This document shows, in pieces, positions 1-7,321 of a stretch of 64,000 nt of DNA. The stretch lies in NCBI GenBank assembly GCA_031415695.1, contig JANOSH010000015.1, positions 62,001 through 126,000 on the forward strand, read 5' to 3'. How positions within the stretch are numbered: position 1 is the stretch's first letter; each line of letters begins with the position of its first letter. The translations under genes and the position numbers were made by a program. This DNA is from JANOSH01 sp031415695 (GTDB lineage Bacteria; Actinomycetota; Acidimicrobiia; Acidimicrobiales; Ilumatobacteraceae). The notes beneath the pieces are model-generated. The model was not told the origin of the DNA and did not search any database. It saw nothing but the letters and a program-made list of their open reading frames with translations.

Positions 1-2
1 TT

Positions 3-1658
3 GCGGCCCCGCTCACTGCCACGGGAATCGCGTTCACGCTGTTGCTTGTGCTGCACCCGATTCATCAGGTAATCGGCTCGAACCTTGGCAGTCGGCTGTC
101 GGCCTGGCTATCCGATGAACTGATCACCACCACCACGGCGCCCCCCGGCATTGGCCACCTGGAACGGCCAGAGTTGACTAACGATCTCACGATGGCCCGA
201 GATTTCGACCTCGGCATGATGGGTCCGCCGCTCGACATTTCGATGGACTTCATTGCTGGCGGACTCTTGGATCTGATCATTGGACTATCGGCCGCCGTAT
301 TGCTGGCCGGGTTCTCGTGGTGGCCTCCCCTGCTGCTGGTGGCGGCGTGGTCGGCAACCCATTGGCTGCTTCGCGAGAGTGGTGTGTGGAAGGACCGCAA
401 CAACGACAACGTTCGAAGCGCGCAACGTCACGCCGAATACTCGTACCGTCTCGCAGTCGATGCTGCGCCGTCTAAGGAGCTCCGGTTGTTCGGCCTGGCC
501 GGCTGGGTCATTGATCGTTTCATCACCTCACGCCAACGGCTCTACGAGCTGCAATACGAGGCGACCAAGCTGCGAGAGAAGTCCCTTGTGTTGTGCCTAC
601 TCATCACCCTCGGCGCCAACGTTGCCGTCTTCTGGTCAATCGCCAACGCCGCTGCCAACGGCACCCTGAGTACCGCACGCGTCGTCGTGTTTCTGCAAGC
701 GGCGGCCGGGGTCGCAGCCATTGCGTTCGGCGGATTGAATTGGGCCATCGACGGAGCCGCCGCCCCAGTTGTTGCCGTCAAGCGATTGCAGTCGTCTATG
801 CCCCCGGTGGGGGCACTCAAGATCGCGCACAACACGACCACAACTGCGATGTCGCACTTGGGGGCGACCGCTCCGACTATCCGCTTCCGCAACGTGCATT
901 TCGGCTATCCGATGGACGGTGGCGTCGTTGGTGCGTCAGTGCTCGATGGCATCGATCTGGATATTCCAGCAGGCACATCGATGGCCATCGTCGGCGTGAA
1001 CGGAGCCGGCAAGACAACACTGGCGAAACTGCTGTGCCGGCTGTATGACCCCCAGCACGGGCGGATCGAAATCGACGGCATCGATCTGTGCGATCTCGAC
1101 GTCACGCAGTGGCGGTCGCACGTCAGCGCAGTCTTCCAAGACTTCGTTCGCTTCGATATGTCACTGCGGACCAACGTCGCCCCCGAGTCGACCTCTGACG
1201 AAACCATCCTCGCCGCACTCGCCGATGCCGGAGCCGATCATCTACACGGTCTCGACACGGTGCTGGCCAAAGGATACGAGGGCGGCACCGATCTGTCGGG
1301 TGGCCAATGGCAGCGTGTTGCACTCGCCCGCGCCTTGGCTGGCGTTCACGACGGAGCTCGGGTTGTTCTTCTCGACGAACCAACAGCACAACTTGACGTA
1401 CGGGGTGAAGCCGAGATCTTCGAACGAGTCCTCAACGCCACGAAAGACTGCACGACAATCCTTATATCGCACCGCTTCTCTACCGTGAAGCTGGCCGACA
1501 GAATCTGTGTTGTCGAACACGGAAAAATCATCGAGGTGGGCTCGCACGATGAACTCATGGCCCAGCGTGGCCGTTACAGAACCATGTTCGATCTGCAGGC
1601 CTCGCGCTTCATCGAAGTCGATCCCGACGGTGAGGAAATAGCCTTCGATGCGCTCTGA
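3..1658 (+). CDS. ABC exporter subunit (membrane + ATPase domains), 5' end outside window
   Basis: Half-transporter of the ABC exporter type, with membrane segments followed by a C-terminal nucleotide-binding domain. The reading frame is open from the first bases of the window with no start codon that fits the family, so the N-terminus lies upstream; about 552 residues are visible against roughly 600 for the family. The ATPase domain has a Walker A GVNGAGKTT, a canonical signature LSGGQWQRVALARAL and a Walker B VVLLDEPTAQLD, then an ISHRFSTV switch region. It overlaps the next exporter gene by 11 bp, so the two probably form a heterodimer. The substrate cannot be told from sequence; lipid or drug export are both possible. 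Confidence 0.9.
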   Translation, partial: AAPLTATGIAFTLLLVLHPIHQVIGSNLGSRLSAWLSDELITTTTAPPGIGHLERPELTNDLTMARDFDLGMMGPPLDISMDFIAGGLLDLIIGLSAAVLLAGFSWWPPLLLVAAWSATHWLLRESGVWKDRNNDNVRSAQRHAEYSYRLAVDAAPSKELRLFGLAGWVIDRFITSRQRLYELQYEATKLREKSLVLCLLITLGANVAVFWSIANAAANGTLSTARVVVFLQAAAGVAAIAFGGLNWAIDGAAAPVVAVKRLQSSMPPVGALKIAHNTTTTAMSHLGATAPTIRFRNVHFGYPMDGGVVGASVLDGIDLDIPAGTSMAIVGVNGAGKTTLAKLLCRLYDPQHGRIEIDGIDLCDLDVTQWRSHVSAVFQDFVRFDMSLRTNVAPESTSDETILAALADAGADHLHGLDTVLAKGYEGGTDLSGGQWQRVALARALAGVHDGARVVLLDEPTAQLDVRGEAEIFERVLNATKDCTTILISHRFSTVKLADRICVVEHGKIIEVGSHDELMAQRGRYRTMFDLQASRFIEVDPDGEEIAFDAL

Positions 1659-3456
1659 CGCCGACCTACCCAAAGCCTGGCCATCGCTGTGGCGCACCTT
1701 CCGACTCGGCTACCGCGCCGAACCCCGACTGCTGGCGCTGTCGCTCAGCCTCGCCCTGTTGCTCATGATTCCCGACGCCCTCCTGGCGCTCTGGCTGAAG
1801 TTGATCGTCGATGGCGTGCAAGACGCCAATCGCACCTCAATTCTGGTCGCAGCAATTGGCCTTGGAATCTCAACGACGTTCACATGGTTTCTGCGCGTCG
1901 TCAGCGGGCGAGTCCAACGACGCTTCCGCGACAAAATCGCCATCGCCCTTGAATCGCACGTTGCCCGGCTCCAAGCGTCGGTACCGACCATAGAACACCA
2001 CGAGCGTCCCGAGTATCTCGATCGGCTAGCCATGCTGCGAGACCAGGTATTTACCCTTGACCACCTGTTCATGTCGCTGTTTTCCACAATGGGAATGGTG
2101 TTTCGTCTCGTGGTAACCGTTGCCCTGCTGGCGTCGATCCATCCGGTCTTGGGTCTGCTGATTGTGTTCACCGCACCCACGCTGTACACGTCCACGTGGC
2201 GGCCCGGCGTCGAACGGCGCGTCGAAGAAGCGGCCATCGCCAACAGCCGACTTGCGCGGCATCTATTTTCGCTTGGCACGACCCCAGCGGCCGGAAAAGA
2301 AGTTCGTGTACTCGGCATCGGCGACTGGCTGGTCGACGAGCGTCGTGCAGCCTGGGACCGGTGGTACCAGCCCGTGAGCAAGGCTCGGTGGGCGACGGCG
2401 TTGTGGCACTCGGCGGCGTGGGGTCTGTTCGCGTTGGCCTACGTTGGCGCCGTAGTTTTCGTGGCGTCCGGACTCGACAGGGGCATCGGTGCCGTTGTGC
2501 TGGTTGCCGTCGCCGGCGCTCGCCTCGCCAGCTTTGTCGGGGCAACCGCAGGCGAACTCGGGTTCCTGCGAGGGTTCTGGCTTGATTCGTCAAAGCGGTT
2601 GAGCTGGTTGGAGGACTACGCCTCTGCCCAAGACGTACGCGCCGATCAGCCGGCGCCTACAGCGGTGGTGCGAGGTATTGATTTCGAACACGTCTCGTTC
2701 ACGTATCCGGGCACTACCCGAGTCGTGCTTGACAATGTCTCACTTCATCTACCTGCCGGCGCAGTCGTGGCGGTCGTCGGCGAAAACGGCGCCGGCAAAT
2801 CAACCCTGGTGAAGCTGTTGGCCCGCATGTACTCCCCCACCCGTGGTCGCATCACCGTCGACGATGTCGACCTCGCCACCATCAACACCGCACTATGGCG
2901 CGAACGGCTCGCCGGGGCCTTCCAAGATTTCTTCCGGTACGAATTCCACGCCCTACATACCGTCGGAGTCGGCGACATAACAAACCTGGACAACCGCCCA
3001 GCGGTACAAGGCGCCGTGTCACGCGCCGGCGCCGACGACTTGATCGACAAACTTGCGCTCGGCCTCGACACCCAACTCGGCCCAACATGGGACGAAGGAG
3101 TCGAGGTCTCGTTCGGCCAATGGCAGAAACTGGCCCTGGCCCGCGGTTTCATGCGGCCGTCACCGTTGTTGTTGATCCTCGATGAACCAACCGCCGCACT
3201 CGACGCCGAAACCGAGCATGCGCTGTTCGATCAGTATGCGGCCAACGCACGTAGCGACGCCGACAACGGCCGTATCACCGTGATTGTGTCGCACCGGTTC
3301 TCAACCGTACGCATGGCCGACCTCATTGTGGTTCTCGACGGCACCTCGGTCGCCGAAGTTGGAAGCCACGACGAATTGATGGCGAGGGGTGGCTTGTACA
3401 ACGAGTTGTATTCGATCCAGGCGGCCGCTTTTAACAGCGGCGGAAACCTACGCTGA
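1648..3456 (+). CDS. ABC exporter subunit (second half of heterodimer)
   Basis: Full-length 602-residue half-transporter: an N-terminal membrane domain of about 330 residues and a C-terminal ATPase domain. The Walker A is GENGAGKSTL near residue 378 and the Walker B is LLILDEPTAALD. The ABC signature is degenerate, reading VSFGQWQK where the first subunit has LSGGQWQR. Heterodimeric exporters often have one consensus and one degenerate ATP site, and an 11 bp overlap with the upstream subunit fits such a pair. The ATG at 1648 is used because it lies inside the end of the upstream gene and gives a normal N-terminus. Confidence 0.9.
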   Translation: MRSDADLPKAWPSLWRTFRLGYRAEPRLLALSLSLALLLMIPDALLALWLKLIVDGVQDANRTSILVAAIGLGISTTFTWFLRVVSGRVQRRFRDKIAIALESHVARLQASVPTIEHHERPEYLDRLAMLRDQVFTLDHLFMSLFSTMGMVFRLVVTVALLASIHPVLGLLIVFTAPTLYTSTWRPGVERRVEEAAIANSRLARHLFSLGTTPAAGKEVRVLGIGDWLVDERRAAWDRWYQPVSKARWATALWHSAAWGLFALAYVGAVVFVASGLDRGIGAVVLVAVAGARLASFVGATAGELGFLRGFWLDSSKRLSWLEDYASAQDVRADQPAPTAVVRGIDFEHVSFTYPGTTRVVLDNVSLHLPAGAVVAVVGENGAGKSTLVKLLARMYSPTRGRITVDDVDLATINTALWRERLAGAFQDFFRYEFHALHTVGVGDITNLDNRPAVQGAVSRAGADDLIDKLALGLDTQLGPTWDEGVEVSFGQWQKLALARGFMRPSPLLLILDEPTAALDAETEHALFDQYAANARSDADNGRITVIVSHRFSTVRMADLIVVLDGTSVAEVGSHDELMARGGLYNELYSIQAAAFNSGGNLR

Positions 3457-3460
3457 ACCC

Positions 3461-3850
3461 ATGCTCATCGACTACGCCGAAACTGAACGTGTGGGCCAGT
3501 GGAGCTTGCGATCAGCACTCGTTCGCTACGCTCAACCCGAGCCCGTGCGAGCAGGCCACGTCTTGGAACTGGTTCGTCGGCTGGACGCGGCGCTCGCGCC
3601 GTCACGGTCGCGGCTAGAAAGGGGCGACACCGACGATGCTATCGAGGCGTTGTTAACGGTGGCGCTCGAACTCGATGAGCTGGCCGACCTGTTCGCCAAT
3701 TGGGCCAACGACATCTCCCAGCCCAGGCCAACCAATGAGGTCGACGAGCGATGCGCTCACGTACTTGAGCTACTCGACGAACTAGGCGTGCCGCAAGAGT
3801 CGGTTGATCCGAGCGAATGGAAAGGCCGAGGGCCCAAGCGCGGCGTGTAA
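3461..3850 (+). CDS. hypothetical protein, acidic, 129 aa
   Basis: A small acidic protein that I do not recognise. The start is placed at the ATG at 3461, four bases after the stop of the ABC exporter gene, rather than at an earlier in-frame ATG lying inside that gene. The sequence is predicted helical, rich in Leu, Ala, Glu and Asp, with no membrane segment and no cysteine-rich or catalytic motif visible. Its position suggests co-transcription with the exporter. It ends 11 bp before the convergent stop of the homocysteine methyltransferase gene. Confidence 0.6.
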   Translation: MLIDYAETERVGQWSLRSALVRYAQPEPVRAGHVLELVRRLDAALAPSRSRLERGDTDDAIEALLTVALELDELADLFANWANDISQPRPTNEVDERCAHVLELLDELGVPQESVDPSEWKGRGPKRGV

Positions 3851-3861
3851 CTAGCCGGCGC

Positions 3862-4752
3862 TTACCGACCAGCGAGCTTGGCAAGCTCGGCAATGTGCGC
3901 CGGTTCCATGCCGCAGCACCCGCCAACTATTGTGGCACCGGCAGCAAGCCACTCGCTCGCAATACTGCGATACGTGATCGGGTCAAGATCGTCGCGAAGG
4001 CCCGACAAGGCGCCGTTCGCTTTGTCGCTCGCTGTGTGAGCCGACACGAAACGGTTGGCATAGCCGCCGACGGCTGTTGCTGCGCCAGCGACCGCGATGG
4101 CTTGGTTGATCCCGCTGGTTATCGCCTCGGCGAGGCAACAATTGAACAGCACCGCTTCGGCACCCAAGTCAATAGCTGCCGTCAGGGCCTCATGAACGCT
4201 TTCGCCCGACCGCAAGACCCCTGCTGGATCATCGGACAAGGTGTACGAGATCCACAGCGGCTGACCGGCACCAGCCCGATCAAGGGCCTGTCGAACAGCG
4301 ACTGCTTCGGCCACCGACCCGAGTGTTTCGCCGAGCCAGACATCGACAGAGTTCCCTAGTCCATCGACCAGCGGGTCGATGAGCGACGCTGCGTTGGCCG
4401 CATCGAACAGGTCGGGACGGTACGAACCGAATAGCGGCGGCAATGAACCCGCTACCTGTACCGAGCGATCGACGGAACGGGCTGCCTGCTGGGCGAGCCG
4501 ACCTGACAGCGCGGCAAGCTCGTGTCCCCGTGCCGCGAACATTTCGTCGCCGATGTGAAACGGAACAAGCGCATAGCTGTTCGTCGTAATGACATCGGCC
4601 CCGGCTTCGATGAAGTTTCTGTGAGCCTGTACCACCCAGTGCGGCCCATCGATCAACGCCAACGCCGACCATTCCGGTTGGCGAAACTGGGCACCAATCC
4701 GTAAAAGCTCTCGACCCATACCGCCATCTACAACAGTCACCCGTTCAGCCAT
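3862..4752 (-). CDS. homocysteine S-methyltransferase family protein
   Basis: About 296 residues, the usual length for MmuM/HMT enzymes that move a methyl group from S-methylmethionine or a similar donor to homocysteine, using zinc. The N-terminus has the family's DGGMGREL. Three zinc cysteines are visible: one in LFNCC and the pair in VGGCCGMEP near the C-terminus. The start is set at the ATG at 4752 (MAERVTVVDGG); an upstream in-frame extension runs through an intergenic palindromic repeat and is not protein-like. The gene is convergent with the small unknown at 3461 and divergent from the unknown at 4877. Confidence 0.85.
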   Translation of the reverse strand: MAERVTVVDGGMGRELLRIGAQFRQPEWSALALIDGPHWVVQAHRNFIEAGADVITTNSYALVPFHIGDEMFAARGHELAALSGRLAQQAARSVDRSVQVAGSLPPLFGSYRPDLFDAANAASLIDPLVDGLGNSVDVWLGETLGSVAEAVAVRQALDRAGAGQPLWISYTLSDDPAGVLRSGESVHEALTAAIDLGAEAVLFNCCLAEAITSGINQAIAVAGAATAVGGYANRFVSAHTASDKANGALSGLRDDLDPITYRSIASEWLAAGATIVGGCCGMEPAHIAELAKLAGR

Positions 4753-4780
4753 CGCGACAAGCCTCGCAGATTCGCCACTT

Positions 4781-4853
4781 CCACCACATCCGCAACTGTT
4801 GCGCAAACGATCGCCCCAGATCTAGCCGTTTGCGCAACTGTTGCGCAAACGGC
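4781..4853. repeat. paired palindromic intergenic element, locus 1 of 3
   Basis: Two copies of the 13-bp palindrome CGCAACTGTTGCG at 4791-4803 and 4833-4845, centre-to-centre 42 bp. The left copy is preceded by CCACCACATC. The right copy extends to a perfect 29-bp inverted repeat (4825-4853, single central T). The same arrangement recurs at 23700-23767 and 52710-52778. At this locus it lies between two divergent genes, so a role in transcription control of one or both is possible. Confidence 0.85.
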
Positions 4854-4876
4854 TGGCTGTACTGTTTGCAACCGTG

Positions 4877-5428
4877 ATGCTGTCAGATCGTTCGCTCGAA
4901 TGGCTTCGCGACCTCAACGGTCTAATGCCCGGTCCCGAGAACGCTAAAGCGGACGACGTGGCCTACATCCTTGGGCTCATGGCAAACACAACCCCGGCCT
5001 GGACGGAGCGCTATAGCGCTATCGTCCGTCGCTACGAGCCGCTGGTACAGCTGCCAATACCCCCGGAGCCGAGCGAACAGGCGCAGCGTCTCGCTAGCGA
5101 TTTGGGCCTCGATACGTCCACGCCAGCCACACGTGACCTCTGGGCGCTGCATGGCAAACCGGTAACGCATCCTCAGGTTGTCGAGATCGAATTCCCCTCG
5201 GTTGCTCTCAGCCGGGCCGAATGGATTCGCGGCAGCCTGTACCTGCAGATGGTGCGGCTACACGAGGACGCCGCAGCCTGGACGGAGTTCAGGATTATTG
5301 GGGTGGAACCACGAATGTGGGACATCACGGGCGTCGAAGGCGTCAGAATCGATGTACGGGCGAGCGGTGTAAACGTCCGAGTACCACTCGTAACCGGTTG
5401 GCTCGAGTTCACACCAGGGAGCTACTAG
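4877..5428 (+). CDS. hypothetical protein, 183 aa
   Basis: Not recognised. The start is set at the ATG at 4877 (MLSDRSLEW); an upstream in-frame TTG at 4841 sits inside the palindromic repeat and is unlikely. The protein has an N-terminal acidic helical part and a C-terminal half with alternating hydrophobic strands. There is no signal peptide or membrane segment. It is followed at once by the remnant of a CocE/NonD hydrolase in the same direction, which gives no functional clue. Confidence 0.55.
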   Translation: MLSDRSLEWLRDLNGLMPGPENAKADDVAYILGLMANTTPAWTERYSAIVRRYEPLVQLPIPPEPSEQAQRLASDLGLDTSTPATRDLWALHGKPVTHPQVVEIEFPSVALSRAEWIRGSLYLQMVRLHEDAAAWTEFRIIGVEPRMWDITGVEGVRIDVRASGVNVRVPLVTGWLEFTPGSY

Positions 5429-5477
5429 ATGCCCGACAATCGACGAAGCCCATATCACCTTTGGTGTGCCCATGACC

Positions 5478-6034
5478 ACGAGTGACGGCACCATCCCGGG
5501 GGCGCTTCGCATGTTCCGAGCACAAGCTCAGGGTCTCGACACGACCGATGGCCTCGCCGAATGGCAAGCGGCCACCGCCGACCATTGGGCGGTATGCCGC
5601 CAAGCTCCGCTACGCGATATTCCTGTGCTCAACGACAATTCCCCGCCTGGCAACAATGGCTCGATCATCCACTCGTCGATACCGATTGGACCGCGGCGCT
5701 TCTCGACGTATGGCCCGACGGGCGGGCCTTCAACGTTGCCGACGGCATTATCCGCGCCCGCCACCGGGAGGGAAACCACCAAACGGTGTTTCTGGCAACC
5801 GAGGCACCGCATCATTTCGAGATCGACATGGGTGCAACCAGTCAGGTGTTTCTGACTGGGCAATCAATCAGGGTCGATGTTTCAAGTTCAAACTTCCCGC
5901 GGTACGACCGAAACCCAGGTGCAGATGTGCTGTCCAGTGACGTCGACGAATCACACTTCGTTGCCGCTCGCCAGACAGTCTTCCTCGACGCCCAGCGGGC
6001 GTCGTTCATCTCACTGACCATAGTCGATCATTAG
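5478..6034 (+). pseudogene. CocE/NonD-type hydrolase remnant (C-terminal pieces)
   Basis: The last third reads as the C-terminal beta domain of CocE/NonD acyl hydrolases: VDTDWTAALLDVWPDGRAFN, then SIRVDVSSSNFPRYDRNP, then an ending like RQTVFLDAQRASFISL. Upstream, the frame ending in PLRDIPVLND matches the linker that precedes the W-x2-WLDHP motif, but that motif continues in another frame (shift near 5640). WLDHP is then joined directly to VDTDW, whereas intact enzymes have well over 100 residues between them. The N-terminal catalytic domain is missing. This is therefore a frameshifted, internally deleted, 5'-truncated remnant. Confidence 0.75.
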
Positions 6035-6118
6035 TCGCCGAGGGAGGCGTCACCGTCTGCTTCGGTCTTCCGACGAGCCCTTTGTTTACCGGCGTGGATC
6101 ATTGTTCGCCGCCAACGG

Positions 6119-7321
6119 TCATCGCCGCAAACTAGTGGCTCCGCGCAGAATGACGGTTGACAGTCCTGCCGCCAAAACCGACGCCACAAGAATGGCGATC
6201 TTCGCGTTGGACCGATCTACCGGATCAGTAAATGCCAACTCGGTAATGAATAACGCCACGGTGAAGCCGATACCGGCTGCAGTGGCGATTCCAACGAGTT
6301 GTCGCGGCTCGGCACCCAGGGGCATATCGGCACCGTTACTGCGCACAGCGAGCGCCGTGGCAACCACGATGCCAACTGGCTTTCCGAACAGCAGACCAAG
6401 CAGCACCCCCCATGTGATGCGGCTTCCTGCGGCATCACGGAACCGACTGACCGAAACCTCTATGCCGCTATTGGCTAGCGCAAAGAGTGGGACGACCAGG
6501 TAGCTGGTCCACGGATGCATCAGCCGTTCGAGCCGCTCAGTCATCGGGAATGAACCACCGCCTGGTGTCCTCGACCTGGCGGGCACCAACAGGCCCAGCA
6601 CGACACCGGCCAACGTGGGGTGAACGCCACTGTGGTGTAAGCCGAACCACATCACGATCCCGTAGCCCACGTAGAGCCAGATGGATCGAACCCCGCACCG
6701 GCGACTGCCCACCGTGGCTACTCCGGCGGCCGCAGCAACAGCAATCCAACCGAACCTCAGGCCCGTCGAATACACCGCCGCAATAATCACGATCGCACCG
6801 ATGTCGTCGACGATAGCGAGCCCGAGGAGGAAGGCACGAAGTGACGGAGGAACTCGGCTACCGACCACTGCCAGCACTCCGACAGCCAACGCTATGTCGG
6901 TGGCCACCGGGATCGCCCATCCCCTGGGCGCCGCCGTCCCCGCGATGGCCAAATAGACGAGAGCGGGCACAACCATGCCACCGAGCGCCGCGGCCGCCGG
7001 CAAAACAGCAGCGCGTTTCGTGGCAAGGTGACCAGCAACAAGCTCACGTTTGATTTCTAGTCCGACGACAAGGAAGAAGAGCGTCATGCACCCATTGTTG
7101 ATCCAGTGCCGCACATCGAGGTCGAGGCTGCGTCCCGCAATGCCAACACGTGCAGGTGTCGTCCACAGACCCTCGTACGACGCTGACCACGGCGAGTTCG
7201 CCCACACCAGCGCAGCTACAGCACCAAACGCTACGAGTACCGCTCCCGCTGCTTCGGTGGCCAGGAACTCTCGAAGCGGTGAGAGCAGGCGAGCGACTGG
7301 CTCACGCGACCGGCGTGTCAT
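6119..7321 (-). CDS. nhaA: Na+/H+ antiporter NhaA
   Basis: 400 residues with about 11 hydrophobic segments, the normal size of NhaA, which swaps cytoplasmic sodium for external protons across the inner membrane. Family hallmarks are present: FFLVVGLEIKREL early on, the AIPVATDIALAVGVL segment with the transport aspartate, and AIVDDIGAI with the paired aspartates that bind the ion. The ATG at 7321 overlaps the stop of the upstream BVMO-esterase gene (ATGA), so the two are translated from one message although no functional link is obvious. Confidence 0.93.
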   Translation of the reverse strand: MTRRSREPVARLLSPLREFLATEAAGAVLVAFGAVAALVWANSPWSASYEGLWTTPARVGIAGRSLDLDVRHWINNGCMTLFFLVVGLEIKRELVAGHLATKRAAVLPAAAALGGMVVPALVYLAIAGTAAPRGWAIPVATDIALAVGVLAVVGSRVPPSLRAFLLGLAIVDDIGAIVIIAAVYSTGLRFGWIAVAAAAGVATVGSRRCGVRSIWLYVGYGIVMWFGLHHSGVHPTLAGVVLGLLVPARSRTPGGGSFPMTERLERLMHPWTSYLVVPLFALANSGIEVSVSRFRDAAGSRITWGVLLGLLFGKPVGIVVATALAVRSNGADMPLGAEPRQLVGIATAAGIGFTVALFITELAFTDPVDRSNAKIAILVASVLAAGLSTVILRGATSLRR

